This document shows, one piece after another, positions 1 to 9,325 of a stretch of 54,101 bases of DNA. The position numbers and the translations under genes are program-made. The DNA comes from Deltaproteobacteria bacterium (GTDB lineage Bacteria > Desulfobacterota > DSM-4660 > Desulfatiglandales > HGW-15). Position 1 is the stretch's first letter. Each line of letters begins with the position of its first letter. The stretch is taken from the NCBI GenBank assembly GCA_020060215.1, contig JAGVAP010000122.1:1-54101 (forward strand). The letters run 5' to 3'. The notes under the pieces are model-generated. The model saw only the letters and a list, made by a program, of their open reading frames with translations, was not told the DNA's origin and ran no database searches.

Positions 1-547
1 AGAGGATGCAGGGCCTGAGCACGACCTTCAACTCAAACACGGTAGCTCTTGTCTCCGACATGAGCCACAAACCATTCGGCGGCCCCAAGGGGATGAGCAA
101 CCATATGTGGATGCCCTTGATAAGTACGTCTACGAGTGTGACACGGGGGCGGACGGCTGTTAGTGGCTGATTCCTAATTAAAGGAATAATCCACCGGCAT
201 GCCAGTGGTATGAACCATGCCTGTGCCGGTGATTAGCGCCTGGAACAATCACTTCCGGCAAGAGCGCCGACCGCACACCGAAGACGGTCCAAATGGATCA
301 GAACCTTCATTCGAACCAAGAACGGGCGGAGAGGTTTCAAGAGGAATCTCGTGTTGGAGCAAGCTCCCACTGCGATTCTTTCGGCTCCGAGAAGATCGCA
401 AGCAGGAGCTTGCTCCTACAGAAGACCGAGATAACCACCAGAAGTTACCTCGCGATTGGGGGCTGACCTCCATGAAATGAGAGGGGGCCTATTGATATCA
501 CCAGGTTCATGGGTGATATTCATTCGCGCAAGACTGAAAGGGAAATC
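1..547. other. Leader region without a convincing gene
   Basis: A frame is open on the plus strand from base 2 to a TAG at 161-163 and could be the tail of a gene lying outside the window, but nothing in it is recognisable. The rest has no credible coding signal: the longest frame here (217-480) runs through a palindromic repeat (353-421) and has no ribosome binding site or recognisable protein. The stretch just before 548 carries the ribosome binding site of the secreted protein. Confidence 0.4.
353..421. repeat. REP-like palindromic element, copy A
   Basis: This is a ~69-bp imperfect palindrome whose outer arms read GGAGCAAGCTCC and GGAGCTTGCTCC. The core is TCGGCTCCGAGAAGATCGCA. The reverse complement of this unit recurs almost unchanged at 13030-13102, and a half-unit lies at 42808-42833. 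Size, palindromy and intergenic position fit a REP-type dispersed element. Confidence 0.8.
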
Positions 548-1234
548 ATGGGCACATCCAGTCGATTGCGAAAAGTGTTGGGGCTCTTCTTGGTCATCAT
601 CTCGCCTTTTCAGGTGGGTATCCTCCGTGCGCAGGAGGACTGCTCCTGCCCGACTATCCCTGAGACCGTGATATTCGATGAAGAGTGGCACCCCATTGAC
701 GTGAGCCAAGAAGAAATACCGCCCGGAGGGGGGGTCAATTTGAATGTGAGTTTCGGAGGAACACCCTGTCCACCGTTCTCATGGGGTTTGGAGGGTACAG
801 GGTTTGTTTTGGGAGCTTTAGCAACAGGCAATGGAGAGAACCAGCTTCAGGCCAGCAGCAGTGCCTGCGGAACTGCCAAGAGTACTGTAGTCGACGCTTG
901 TCAACGTCAAGCCACCGGATACGTGAGATCCACAAGAGGACAGTGGGTACAGGAGACTCTATGCTCTGAATCTCCTTATGGGGGATACGCGTATTACAGC
1001 ACCATCGTCGGCCCCTATCAGTATGAATATCGAACAGACTCGGACCGGCCAATTTGCTGTAACAATTTCGATTCCTTTAAATGCAATGAATATTACGGCA
1101 TAGCCACATTCCCAGTTTTGCCTGATCCTCCCCGCTGTTGGGTTGCCGACCCGAGGTGTCCATGGGTAGGCGCCTTCTATGGTACATATACAATAGCGCA
1201 CGTGTTCAGACATAAGTGGATCTGTCAAGAGTAA
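548..1234 (+). CDS. Secreted Cys-rich protein of unknown function
   Basis: The start at 548 is preferred over one 39 bases upstream because it has a GAAAGGGA-type ribosome binding site and begins directly with a signal peptide: basic residues, a hydrophobic stretch (about residues 10-24) and a cut near the QVGILRA|QED boundary. The 228-aa product is exported. Its middle part (about residues 70-130) has the pattern PFSWGLEGTGF ... ACGTAKSTVVDAC, which resembles Ig-like/BIG-type repeats seen in deltaproteobacterial secreted proteins. It has more than ten cysteines, suggesting disulfides. No catalytic motif is visible and no operon partner is near. The function is not recognised. Confidence 0.7.
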   Translation: MGTSSRLRKVLGLFLVIISPFQVGILRAQEDCSCPTIPETVIFDEEWHPIDVSQEEIPPGGGVNLNVSFGGTPCPPFSWGLEGTGFVLGALATGNGENQLQASSSACGTAKSTVVDACQRQATGYVRSTRGQWVQETLCSESPYGGYAYYSTIVGPYQYEYRTDSDRPICCNNFDSFKCNEYYGIATFPVLPDPPRCWVADPRCPWVGAFYGTYTIAHVFRHKWICQE

Positions 1235-1318
1235 TCCCCCGCACCACTCGAGGATTGAGATCAATTCAGATTCCGCGGGTAGCGAGCCAATACTCAGCTT
1301 CGATGAGCGCTTTTCAGA

Positions 1319-2173
1319 TCATCGGCTGTAATCATAGACACCCCTTCCGCTCTTTCTTCCCAGGCGGCCGGCCTTCACCAGTTTCACCAGCAGCGGGGCC
1401 GGGCGGTACTTCTCGCCCAGCTCTTTGTGAAGGGTCCGGATGCAGGCCAGCATGACGTCCAGACCGGCCGCATCCGCGGCCGCCAGAGGGCCTAAAGGAT
1501 AGGCAAGCCCCCGGGTGCATGCCTTGTCGATGTCCTCGGCGCTGGCCAGACCCGACTCCAGGGCGAAAAAGGCCTCGTTGACCATGGGCACATAGAGCCT
1601 GTTGATGACAAATCCGGGGGAATCCGTCACCGAGACCGTCTCCTTGCCGCACCTGTGAAGGAAGTCCATGACGGTTTGATAGGTCTCATCTGAAGTGTGT
1701 GTACCTCTGACCACCTCGACCAGGGGGGTCCGGGCCGCGGGGATCAGAAAGTGCGTGCCGATGCACCTTTCGGGCCGGTTCGTGGCCGCAGCGATTTCCG
1801 TGAGCCAGAGGGTGGAGGTATTGCTTGCCAGGATGGCCTCGGCCGGACAAGCCTCGTCGGCCGTTTTGAAGACCTCCTTCTTGACAGCTATGTCCTCGTA
1901 CACGGCCTCGACGATCAGATCGGCATCCGAGACGGCGTCGGCAAGCACGGTCCCTGTGGAGATGCGCGACAGGATGACGTTCCTCGCCCCGTGATCCATC
2001 CTCCCCTTCTTTACCTGGTCTTCCAGAAACGACCTGATCCGCTTCAACCCTTTCTCTACCTGGGCCTGCGAGGTGTCCACGATGGTCGTCTCGAAACCCC
2101 CTCCGGCGCAGACGATCCCGATCTGACCGCCCATGGTCCCGATCCCGACCACGGCAACCTTTCTGATCTCCAT
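1319..2173 (-). CDS. 3-hydroxyacyl-CoA dehydrogenase (hydroxybutyryl-CoA type)
   Basis: This 284-aa NAD-dependent enzyme would oxidise (S)-3-hydroxyacyl-CoA to 3-ketoacyl-CoA in beta-oxidation. The Rossmann loop GIGTMG is at residues 10-15. The expected catalytic residues are present: Ser117 and Ser120 region (SNTST), His141 (GTHF), Glu153 (PLVEV) and Asn191 (GFVINR). The usual HFFNP box reads HFLIP here, so substrate preference may differ from standard Hbd. The start is fixed by GGAGGA eight bases before ATG; the open frame extends far upstream but without similarity. It diverges from the 2388 gene across 214 bp. The length is normal for the stand-alone family. Confidence 0.9.
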   Translation of the reverse strand: MEIRKVAVVGIGTMGGQIGIVCAGGGFETTIVDTSQAQVEKGLKRIRSFLEDQVKKGRMDHGARNVILSRISTGTVLADAVSDADLIVEAVYEDIAVKKEVFKTADEACPAEAILASNTSTLWLTEIAAATNRPERCIGTHFLIPAARTPLVEVVRGTHTSDETYQTVMDFLHRCGKETVSVTDSPGFVINRLYVPMVNEAFFALESGLASAEDIDKACTRGLAYPLGPLAAADAAGLDVMLACIRTLHKELGEKYRPAPLLVKLVKAGRLGRKSGRGVYDYSR

Positions 2174-2387
2174 TTCAGAGTCCTCCTTGACAGTTTGTGC
2201 AGGTGAAGCAGATTGAAAGCGTCTTCCTGGTAATAAGCGATCAACCGATTGCATGTCAAACGATGAGATGAAATCCGTCGACGGAAGGGAACACTTACCT
2301 GCCTTTGCAGCGATTCTTCTTGACTGGTGATCGTGAGTAGATATGGTATTTTCGCCATAAAAGAAATCCTGGTGAAGACGGCGACAG

Positions 2388-3641
2388 ATGGCGAATTTCC
2401 AAACCCTCGTGATCGCAGGTCTCGGCTCCATCGGCGGCAGCATGTTCGCCGTAGGGAAGGAGCACCTCCGCTCTTTTCCCAGGCTGGTGGCCGTGGACCG
2501 GGAAGCCAGGCGGCCGCTGCATGACGGCGACCCGCCGGTCGAGGTCCTTGTTGGGGATGTCACCGATGCCTCGTTTCTTAGAGGGCTCCTCAAGGATGTC
2601 CCCGGGCCGGTCCTGTTCCTCAACCTCTGCGCGGGGATCGACCATCTGCGCGTCAGGGAGACGCTGGCGCGCCTTCCCGCGGCCTATCTCGACTCCGCCT
2701 GCTGCACACCCGAAGGGTCCCACGAATACCGGTACAGCCGCATGATGCCTTATTCCCTCACCCCGGTGGAGAGCCCTTATCCTCACTGGCTCTGCTGGGG
2801 CATCAACCCGGGAGTGGTGGAGCTCGTGACCCGGATGCTCCTCCGGCGGATGGACATCCCCGAGGCCGAGGCCGAGGTCACCATTTTCGAGCACGACGGG
2901 CTCGAGGCTGCGGCGCCCGACCGTCGGGCCGCGGTGGGCTGGTGCCCGACCTTTCTGGTGGAGGAGATGCTCGTCTCCCCCTCCCTTGTGGTGGAGCGGG
3001 GCATGCTCCGGGAAGGCGCTGCGCCCGGAGGTTTGCCTGTAATAACCTCCTGGGGTGACAAAACGGTCGCTTGTCGGATGGTGGGGCACGAGGATATCTG
3101 GAATCTCGGCTGGCTGCTGGGGGTGGGCGGCGCGCGCTTCGTGTACGGGCTCAGCCCCCGGGTGATGAACATCCTCTCGAGCCGGGAGGCGCGGGAAGCG
3201 AAAGAGGAGCTGCAGGTCCCCTCCCCCGCGGCCGCGATCCGTGGCGTGGATCGTATTGCCGTACAGGTGCGTTCCTCTTCATCCGGGGCATCGAGGACCC
3301 TGCTCTGGGAGACGGACCACGAGCAGGTCTGGAAGAGGCTCGGGGTCAACGGGGTTCAGTTTCAGACCTGTGCCAGCCTGTGGCTTGCGATCCGCATGCT
3401 CCAGCAGACGCGTTTCGGAAGGCTGCCGGGTACCTGGTGCGCATCGAATCTCCCCTTGACCCCTGCGGAATGGACCGAGGTGGAAGCCGCCATGCGCAGC
3501 CTGTCCATTGCCTGGGAGGAGGCGGACCACGTCTCCATTCGTCTCCGCCCTAACGGCTCCCAGCTTTCAGGAGGGCAACCGGAAGACACCACCCAGGCCG
3601 GCCTCCTGCATCAGGGGAGAACCGTGAATCCCTCCTTTTGA
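2388..3641 (+). CDS. Saccharopine dehydrogenase / homospermidine synthase-like protein
   Basis: This is a 417-aa protein with an N-terminal Rossmann fold ([11 protein letters not shown], residues 8-18) and a nucleotide-binding-then-catalytic layout like saccharopine dehydrogenases. The segments YLDSACC (about 100) and GINPGVVE (about 140) resemble homospermidine synthase-type reductases, which join or cleave an amine with NAD(P). The substrate cannot be told from sequence. It diverges from the hydroxyacyl-CoA dehydrogenase. Its last 31 bases overlap the convergent toxin gene (3611-4033), so the C-terminal ~10 residues may be an acquired tail. Family confidence is moderate and exact function is unknown. 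Confidence 0.6.
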   Translation: MANFQTLVIAGLGSIGGSMFAVGKEHLRSFPRLVAVDREARRPLHDGDPPVEVLVGDVTDASFLRGLLKDVPGPVLFLNLCAGIDHLRVRETLARLPAAYLDSACCTPEGSHEYRYSRMMPYSLTPVESPYPHWLCWGINPGVVELVTRMLLRRMDIPEAEAEVTIFEHDGLEAAAPDRRAAVGWCPTFLVEEMLVSPSLVVERGMLREGAAPGGLPVITSWGDKTVACRMVGHEDIWNLGWLLGVGGARFVYGLSPRVMNILSSREAREAKEELQVPSPAAAIRGVDRIAVQVRSSSSGASRTLLWETDHEQVWKRLGVNGVQFQTCASLWLAIRMLQQTRFGRLPGTWCASNLPLTPAEWTEVEAAMRSLSIAWEEADHVSIRLRPNGSQLSGGQPEDTTQAGLLHQGRTVNPSF

Positions 3642-4033
3642 GCCGCTTCCTTCAGCCGCTGATCGAGACAGACAAGCTCAAGGCCCTGAGGGGATTCGGC
3701 GGCCCAGACCAATGCCGCGGCAAGCTGCAGCGCATCGGCCGCCCTCAATGGATGCACCGACAAGAGTCTTTCCGCCCGCAGTCGAACCGGTTCGGTGGCC
3801 TGCATCTCGGCCCACACCGAAGCCATGGCGGACAAGATCGCCCTGGCCTTGTTTTCAGCATCCGCGGAAAGTACGCCCTCGCGGCGCCGCCTGGCAAGGG
3901 CCGAGATGCATTCCACCCGGGATCCCCACCACACCACAATGCTCTCATCAGCCTCTGCAAGGGATCGCAATGGATCGGATGCGGCCTCTCTCACGCAGAG
4001 CGGAATGATCCCGGACGAATCCCAGAATCTCAC
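3611..4033 (-). CDS. vapC: VapC-type PIN-domain toxin
   Basis: This 140-aa PIN-domain endoribonuclease carries the acidic residues expected for metal binding: Asp5 (FWDSS), Glu41 (RVECIS), Asp100 (RAADALQL) and Asp124 (CLDQRL). VapC toxins cleave tRNA or rRNA and are neutralised by the protein encoded just upstream. The start codon is GTG and overlaps the antitoxin stop in a GTGA junction, implying translational coupling. The 3' end overlaps the convergent saccharopine-dehydrogenase-like gene by 31 bp. Confidence 0.88.
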   Translation of the reverse strand: MRFWDSSGIIPLCVREAASDPLRSLAEADESIVVWWGSRVECISALARRRREGVLSADAENKARAILSAMASVWAEMQATEPVRLRAERLLSVHPLRAADALQLAAALVWAAESPQGLELVCLDQRLKEAAQKEGFTVLP

Positions 4034-4326
4034 CTTCCCTCCTCCCGCTCCTCCGCGAGCGCTTTTCGAACGAGGCCTCCCTGATCTTCTCCCCTTGGCA
4101 TCTTCCAGAAATCTTTGGGGAGTCGGGATGAGCCAAGCCGGATGAGTCCTTGTCTTTCCATCAGGATCAAGGATTCCTTCCGCCCCCGTATGTCCGAGTT
4201 GGCCATGGGCACAAGTCGGGCCACAGGCTTACCCCGGTCGGTGATCAGGACTTCATTGCCGGCCTTTACCTGGCTCAGGAACTCACTCAGCCGCGCCTTG
4301 AGTTCTGAGACTGCCGCCGTTTTCAA
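4030..4326 (-). CDS. vapB: VapB/Phd-type antitoxin
   Basis: This 98-aa antitoxin opens with the Phd/YefM-like DNA-binding motif (KTAAVSELKARLSEFL then VLITDRGKPVARLVP). The C-terminal half is charged and less ordered, as expected for the toxin-wrapping part. The start is TTG: no in-frame ATG lies between it and the upstream stop, and a GGAGGAATGGAGA ribosome binding site precedes it. It is the first gene of a two-gene operon with vapC. An imperfect palindrome at 4350-4366 is a plausible autoregulatory operator. Confidence 0.88.
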   Translation of the reverse strand: MKTAAVSELKARLSEFLSQVKAGNEVLITDRGKPVARLVPMANSDIRGRKESLILMERQGLIRLGSSRLPKDFWKMPRGEDQGGLVRKALAEEREEGR

Positions 4327-4349
4327 TCTCCATTCCTCCGTCCATTGAT

Positions 4350-4366
4350 ATGACCATCATAGTCAT
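4350..4366. promoter_or_regulatory. Candidate vapBC operator palindrome
   Basis: The 17-bp sequence ATGACTATGATGGTCAT (read on the minus strand) is palindromic at 14 of 17 positions with perfect 5-bp arms. It lies about 24 bp upstream of the antitoxin start, where VapBC-type complexes usually bind to repress their own promoter. The binding protein is inferred from position only. Confidence 0.45.
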
Positions 4367-4401
4367 TTACGAGAGACTATGCAAGCCGGAGAAGAGTAAC
4401 T

Positions 4402-5586
4402 TCACGATCCCCTCTGCTGTTTCCTGGGAGGGGAGAATCCTCGCAGCCGCTCCGCGGCCGCCTGAAGGGTCTCCATCTTCTTGGGGAAGGCGAATCGAAC
4501 CTTGGTCCTGCCGAGCTCCGGACGCTTGTAGAAGGCGCTCCCCGGGACCGTGGCCACGCCGAATTTCTCCACCAGGTAAAACGCGCAGGCCACATCGTCG
4601 GCAAACCCGAAATGGGCCACGTCCGTCATGATGTAGTATGCGCCTCCGGGTCGGTGGACACGGAAGCCGGCCTCCTCCAGAACGGGAAGGAGGTAATCCC
4701 TCCGTTTCCGATACCCTTCCGCCAGCTCACGGTAGTAGGAGGGATCGATCCGCAGGGCGGAAGCGGCCGCTTCCTGGAGGGGGTGTGCTGCGCCGACCGT
4801 CAGGAAATCATGGACCTTACGCACGGAGGCCGTGAGCTGGGGCGGAGCAACGACCCAACCCACCCTCCATCCCGTGAGGCTGTAGGTCTTGGAGATCGAA
4901 TTGACGGTAATCGTCCGCTCCCGCATGCCGGGCAAAGAGGCCATGCTGATGTGTTCGGCCCCGTCGTAGAGGATATGCTCGTAGATCTCGTCGGTCACCG
5001 CCAGGGTCCCCCACTTCATGCACAGGTCGCCGATAAACTGCATCTCTTCCCGGGAGAAGACCTTGCCGGTAGGATTGTTCGGGGTGTTCATGATGATGGC
5101 CTTGGTCCTGTGGTTGAACGCCCGGGAGAGTTCTTTTTCGTCAAAATGCCAGTCGGGTTCGTGCAGCGTGACAAACCGGGGAGTGGCGCCGCACAGGATG
5201 GCATCCGGCCCGTAGTTCTCATAGAACGGCTCGAACACGATCACCTCTTCGCCCGGGTCCACGACGGCCAAGAGAGAGGCGATCATGCACTCCGTGGCCC
5301 CGCAGCAGACCGTGACCTCCTTTTCCGGATCGATGGTGAGCCCATTGTACCACGCGAACTTCTCCGCAACGGCCCGCCGCAGGTTCACCGTTCCCCAGGT
5401 AATGGCATACTGATTGGCGTCCGAGAAGATCGCCTTTGCCGCGGCCTCCTTGATCTCCATGGGTGCGGCGAAATCGGGGAAGCCCTGCGCCAGATTGATC
5501 CCCTTGTGCTGAAGGCAGACGCGGGTCATGTCCCGGATGACCGACTCGGTAAAGCTCGATGCCTTTGCGGATGAATAGTGTTTCAT
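4402..5586 (-). CDS. PLP-dependent class I/II aminotransferase
   Basis: This 394-aa fold-type I aminotransferase has the PLP lysine at K233 (SISKTYSLTGWR), N171 in NTPNNPTGK, D199 in VTDEIYEH, and the substrate-carboxylate arginine R364 (TKVRFAF). The NLAQGFPDF start and overall pattern are closest to the methionine/kynurenine/glutamine aminotransferase subgroup; the amino donor cannot be fixed. The ATG has a GGAGAGGA ribosome binding site. It appears monocistronic: 283 bp separate it from the upstream PilZ gene and no special signal was seen there. Confidence 0.9.
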   Translation of the reverse strand: MKHYSSAKASSFTESVIRDMTRVCLQHKGINLAQGFPDFAAPMEIKEAAAKAIFSDANQYAITWGTVNLRRAVAEKFAWYNGLTIDPEKEVTVCCGATECMIASLLAVVDPGEEVIVFEPFYENYGPDAILCGATPRFVTLHEPDWHFDEKELSRAFNHRTKAIIMNTPNNPTGKVFSREEMQFIGDLCMKWGTLAVTDEIYEHILYDGAEHISMASLPGMRERTITVNSISKTYSLTGWRVGWVVAPPQLTASVRKVHDFLTVGAAHPLQEAAASALRIDPSYYRELAEGYRKRRDYLLPVLEEAGFRVHRPGGAYYIMTDVAHFGFADDVACAFYLVEKFGVATVPGSAFYKRPELGRTKVRFAFPKKMETLQAAAERLRGFSPPRKQQRGS

Positions 5587-5869
5587 CTACAATCCTCTCC
5601 CTGGCTTGCACAGATTCGGGTACCAGGAATTCACCGGCAGTGAGGTCGAGAGGGGCAATGCGCGGTATTCATGACTGACCATATTCCTCCACAATTCATG
5701 TAGCCTCCCCCTTTGCGAAGACGACATTGCCCTTGTCTTATGCAACTGTGAGGTCATATGTCGAAGACATCTCCGGGCCGGCAGTCCGGCTTGAGATCCC
5801 AATACCAGGCGCTGCCGTTTCAGATCCGGTTTCCGCCCAACTCCTTCAACCTGGCCTCGAGCCGGGTCA

Positions 5870-7969
5870 TCAACGGTAGCTGATCCTGAACTTCTTCTGC
5901 ATGTATTCCAGATACTCGTTCCCGTACTGTACATTCAGGACCCAGAACTGGTAGAGCTTTTCGTAGGGGATCCCCTTCGCCTTGACGTAGTCGACCGGGA
6001 AAGAAAGCACCGGGACCTTGTCGGTCCGGTAACGGGCGCCCAGCGTGGAGATGGCGATCGACAGCACATTCCAGGGGAGCCCCTCCGGGTCGGTCACCAG
6101 TACCTTGATGCCGTTCAGCAGCTCCGAGAGGTTGAACCCGAGGTCCGAGTGGTTGCAGATCAGGATCGCCTTCAGGGCGGACTTGAAGGTCAGCGAGTAA
6201 ACCTCCCAGGATCTTCGGAAACCCAGCTTTGCATAGAGCTGGCTCAGATGCTCGTCTCCCGGATGATCTCCGCCGCCTCGCGCAAGGCCCATCGCATCGA
6301 GGAGCAACCCTCCGGACATGTGATCGTAGATGCGGCCGAACTCCCATAGATGGAACGGGCTCGCCTCCTCGAGGGCCCAATCGTCCGGGAGCTGGGTGCC
6401 CACGGAATGGGCCGTGTAGGGGAGGTAACAGAAAAGATCGGTGGAACATCCTTTTCGGTTGTTCAGCTCTCTGGCAAACCCCCCGAACACCCTGTCCGGG
6501 AATGCGTTGTCAGGCCTGAAGTAGGACATGACATAGTCCATGTTCGCGGAGGGCAGCCGATGCATGTCGTTGAGGTAGTGCATGATCTGCTTCAGGACCA
6601 TGAAACCGGTCCGCTTGCTGTCCATGGACTGGGCGGCGTGGTGATGGATCATCCATGCCCTTTCATATGCCCGGACCATCGAAATGTGCCCGTAGATGCG
6701 GCCGTTCCGCTGGTACGTGAAATGTCGCGCAATCTCGGGGTTTTCCAGGTAAAGCTTCTCATAGGTCTTTCGGAACTCATCTTTGTAGGACTGGATGAGC
6801 CGGTACTTTTTCGGGTAGATGAAACCGGTGGTGAAGAAGAACTCCCACAGGGCATCCATATCGACTTCGCTCGAGATGTGTGCGTGAGCGTCGATGGCGT
6901 TCGTCAGGATATGGGTGAGCCTGCTGTACGCCTGGATATCCATGTCCAGGATGGCCAGGCCGCACCGGACCCCCTCCTGATCCTCGGTCTGGTAGATGAC
7001 CTGGGCGGAGCACCTGATCTCCAGGGCCCCGGCAAAATTCACCACCATGTCCGGGATCATCATCCCGGGGACCAGTACCCTCTCCTCCGGCCTTTCCCTC
7101 ACCGAAAAGCCGCTGGAGGAGATGTTTTCAACCAGAAGGCTCACCTTCTTTCTCAACAAGGGGTGCACAAAGCTGAGGGTTGGAGAAGGGACCAGTTTGA
7201 GGCGTGTATTCCGGATCTGCTTGTTCCTGTACCTCCTGAAGACCTCCTGAGCGGGACGGACGACCACTTCCCCGGTCCCGTTCAAGGCGCTGCTCCGGAC
7301 ATGGAGGCACGCTCCTGAAAACAGCATCTGCCCTTCGTAGTTCAAGTGAACGGTGAAGGGTTCCCCCTGGTTAAACCACCGGAACGAGCAGGACGGCTCA
7401 GGCTTCACCTGAAGGCGGAAGCCCGACGGGCTGAATTCAAGCAGCTTTCCCTTTGCGAGGAACCCGCTCTGGATCAGTTCCGCATCGATCCCGCTGCATG
7501 AAAACCTTTTGGACTTGCGCTGCCCCACGGCATACCCGGCAACCGGAAGCTGGACGGTCAGGCCCTCCCTGTCCACCTCTTTCAACTCCGCAGGCACCAG
7601 GTTCATGGAAAGCCCGTCGTCGATGATCAGGTAGAGAATCGTGTAGTGTTCGAGAGCCGGATCCATGCCTTCCGGGTCTGCCCAGCGGCAGAAAAGCGTC
7701 TGTCCCAGGCATGGCTCTGGAAACGCCTTCAGGAGAATGCTCCCCTCAAAGCGCGTGTCGCGAAGGAGCACCAGGATCGAGCCTCCGGTGAAGTGGACAT
7801 GGTTCAGGAGATTGGTCACGAATTCCCTGCTGACCTTCTGTGCATTCTCCAAGGCGTGCATCAGGTCCTGGTGCTTGAACAGCCACGGCGGCAGCCACCC
7901 GGTTTTCTGAGGGATCTGCCGAAAAGAACCGACCTTTCTTTGCAGGATCTTAGCCCCTTCGATATCCAT
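5870..7969 (-). CDS. Large protein with two PilZ-like domains and a GNAT-like C-terminus
   Basis: This 699-aa protein starts at ATG with GGGAGGG upstream. Residues 1-145 have no clear motif. A first, degenerate PilZ-like unit spans about 150-240 (RKSKR then FSPSGF). A second, better one spans about 251-350, with RNTR at 253-256 and NISSSG at 282-287, matching the RxxxR / (D/N)xSxxG c-di-GMP-binding signature. Residues about 365-699 look like a helical plus GNAT/FeeM-like acyltransferase module with no confirmed catalytic residue. It would be a cytosolic c-di-GMP-responsive effector. It stands alone, with 358 bp upstream holding a TGCACA motif cluster. Confidence 0.7.
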   Translation of the reverse strand: MDIEGAKILQRKVGSFRQIPQKTGWLPPWLFKHQDLMHALENAQKVSREFVTNLLNHVHFTGGSILVLLRDTRFEGSILLKAFPEPCLGQTLFCRWADPEGMDPALEHYTILYLIIDDGLSMNLVPAELKEVDREGLTVQLPVAGYAVGQRKSKRFSCSGIDAELIQSGFLAKGKLLEFSPSGFRLQVKPEPSCSFRWFNQGEPFTVHLNYEGQMLFSGACLHVRSSALNGTGEVVVRPAQEVFRRYRNKQIRNTRLKLVPSPTLSFVHPLLRKKVSLLVENISSSGFSVRERPEERVLVPGMMIPDMVVNFAGALEIRCSAQVIYQTEDQEGVRCGLAILDMDIQAYSRLTHILTNAIDAHAHISSEVDMDALWEFFFTTGFIYPKKYRLIQSYKDEFRKTYEKLYLENPEIARHFTYQRNGRIYGHISMVRAYERAWMIHHHAAQSMDSKRTGFMVLKQIMHYLNDMHRLPSANMDYVMSYFRPDNAFPDRVFGGFARELNNRKGCSTDLFCYLPYTAHSVGTQLPDDWALEEASPFHLWEFGRIYDHMSGGLLLDAMGLARGGGDHPGDEHLSQLYAKLGFRRSWEVYSLTFKSALKAILICNHSDLGFNLSELLNGIKVLVTDPEGLPWNVLSIAISTLGARYRTDKVPVLSFPVDYVKAKGIPYEKLYQFWVLNVQYGNEYLEYMQKKFRISYR

Positions 7970-8327
7970 GTTGCCCTCCCTTTAACCAACGTTTCACTGC
8001 CCTGGACAGTCGCTGGGATGAGTGATGGAAAGTTCAAGCTTTACATGAAAAATTAAGTTACAGGGTGGTCCGGAACTCTTTTTGCCGCTAACCCTATGCC
8101 GGCGAGATTGCGGGCAAAGCTCGTATGAAGAGCGCTGGTTTGTACCCGCTCCTGTCTCAAGATCTGTGCCAGATCGCCCGCTTACCGCCAACATGAAAGC
8201 TCTGCTAGAAGTATCCGGTACTTATCCGTGATGGTTTCTCAACGAGACCCTACAGATACCCTTTCTCTCCGAAAATCCTTAAAGAACTGCACAAAATGCG
8301 ATGCACAAGTGCACAAATTTCTGTGCA
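7970..8327. promoter_or_regulatory. Intergenic region with clustered TGCACA motifs
   Basis: This 358-bp gap between the MerR gene and the PilZ gene must contain the PilZ gene promoter (minus strand). TGCACA occurs at 8288-8293, 8302-8307 and 8310-8315, with its inverse TGTGCA at 8322-8327; the last two form an inverted repeat with a 6-base spacer. The cluster abuts the MerR stop codon. It could be a regulator-binding site or part of a transcript end. No coding signal was seen. Confidence 0.4.
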
Positions 8328-9158
8328 TTAAGACTGCGATCGTTCCTGGGCATAGATCAAGAGGATCCCGTTCTTCGCAAAAAAAGAGATGACCCTGAAG
8401 AGATCGCTCGACCCCTCTTTCGAAAGGAGGCTCACATAGGTCTCCCTGATCGTCTGCAGCTGCAGCGGGTTGACCTGGTCATAGATCTTTTCCAGGACAC
8501 TGATCTCCCCTTCCGAGATGCCGCGGTAGAGTCTGCTGATCCATGTTTTGCCGGGCTTTACCAGTTTCGCATGCGCCATATGGAGCTGAACCAGATCTTT
8601 CCAGTTGGCCACCTGCCTGTGGAATTCCCAGTGGAAGAGCAGCCTGAAGACATTCTGTGAAGCACCGCCTTCGGTATGCTTGATGATGCCCTTGAAGAGC
8701 CTCAGCTCCGCGTCCCGGTTGATCCAGGCGAGATCGAAGTCGTAGTTGAGAAAGTACGATGGGAAGGAGATTTCCTCGAAATTGAGCCTGAGCTCCGGAG
8801 GTCCCTTCCAGGACTCGGGCTCTTCGGCGAGGGGGACGGTCCTCTTCGTCTCGAGCTGCGGCTCCACACCGGCCGGAGAATGGGGTGCGTCGTCGAGCCT
8901 GAGCAGATCCGTGATCTCCCCCATGCTCTTCCCTTCCCTCTTGAGGCGCTGCACGAACTCGATCCGTTCGAGCGTTTGGAGGGGGAAATAGCCGATCTTC
9001 TTGGTCCCTCCGCCCCCCTCCATGGGCCGCTGAACCAGGGGTTTCGGGAGGATGCCGACCTTGATGTAATTGTTCAGCGTTGCCCTTGAGATGCCGGTGC
9101 GCTCCAGGATCTGCTTACTGCTGACCAGGTTCTCTTTCGGTGGAAGGTCGTCGGTCAT
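8328..9158 (-). CDS. MerR-family transcriptional regulator
   Basis: This 276-aa protein has an N-terminal winged helix (residues about 12-50: SSKQILERTGISRATLNNYIKVGILPKP) typical of MerR DNA readers, then a helix with RIEFVQRLKREGKSMGEI that matches the start of the MerR dimer coiled coil. The remaining ~190 residues match no ligand domain I know, and no metal-binding Cys set is present. The ATG at 9158 lacks a strong ribosome binding site. A cluster of ACAGTATAAAT motifs lies just upstream (9181-9325), consistent with autoregulation. Confidence 0.8.
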   Translation of the reverse strand: MTDDLPPKENLVSSKQILERTGISRATLNNYIKVGILPKPLVQRPMEGGGGTKKIGYFPLQTLERIEFVQRLKREGKSMGEITDLLRLDDAPHSPAGVEPQLETKRTVPLAEEPESWKGPPELRLNFEEISFPSYFLNYDFDLAWINRDAELRLFKGIIKHTEGGASQNVFRLLFHWEFHRQVANWKDLVQLHMAHAKLVKPGKTWISRLYRGISEGEISVLEKIYDQVNPLQLQTIRETYVSLLSKEGSSDLFRVISFFAKNGILLIYAQERSQS

Positions 9159-9180
9159 CGATGTGGATGCTATCTCATTT

Positions 9181-9325
9181 ATACAGTATAAATCAGCTTA
9201 GACAATATTCATCAAACCTTGATGGTATCCCTTCTATACCGAGGCTAAAATAATGTCAAGCAGATTTTTAGACAGTATAAATTTTTAGCTATACAGTACA
9301 ATTTATACTGTCTAACTGTATAAAT
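9181..9325. promoter_or_regulatory. Repeated ACAGTATAAAT operator-like sites
   Basis: The 11-mer ACAGTATAAAT occurs at 9183-9193 and 9272-9282, its exact reverse complement ATTTATACTGT at 9301-9311, and the variant ACTGTATAAAT at 9315-9325. The cluster is markedly AT-rich against its surroundings. It sits directly upstream of the MerR-family gene, so it is the likely promoter/operator region for that gene. The remaining stretch 9326-9466 shows nothing recognisable. Confidence 0.6.

Noticed and set aside
217..480. 87-codon plus-strand frame as a gene
   Set aside because: It runs through REP-like element A, has no ribosome binding site and no recognisable protein pattern.
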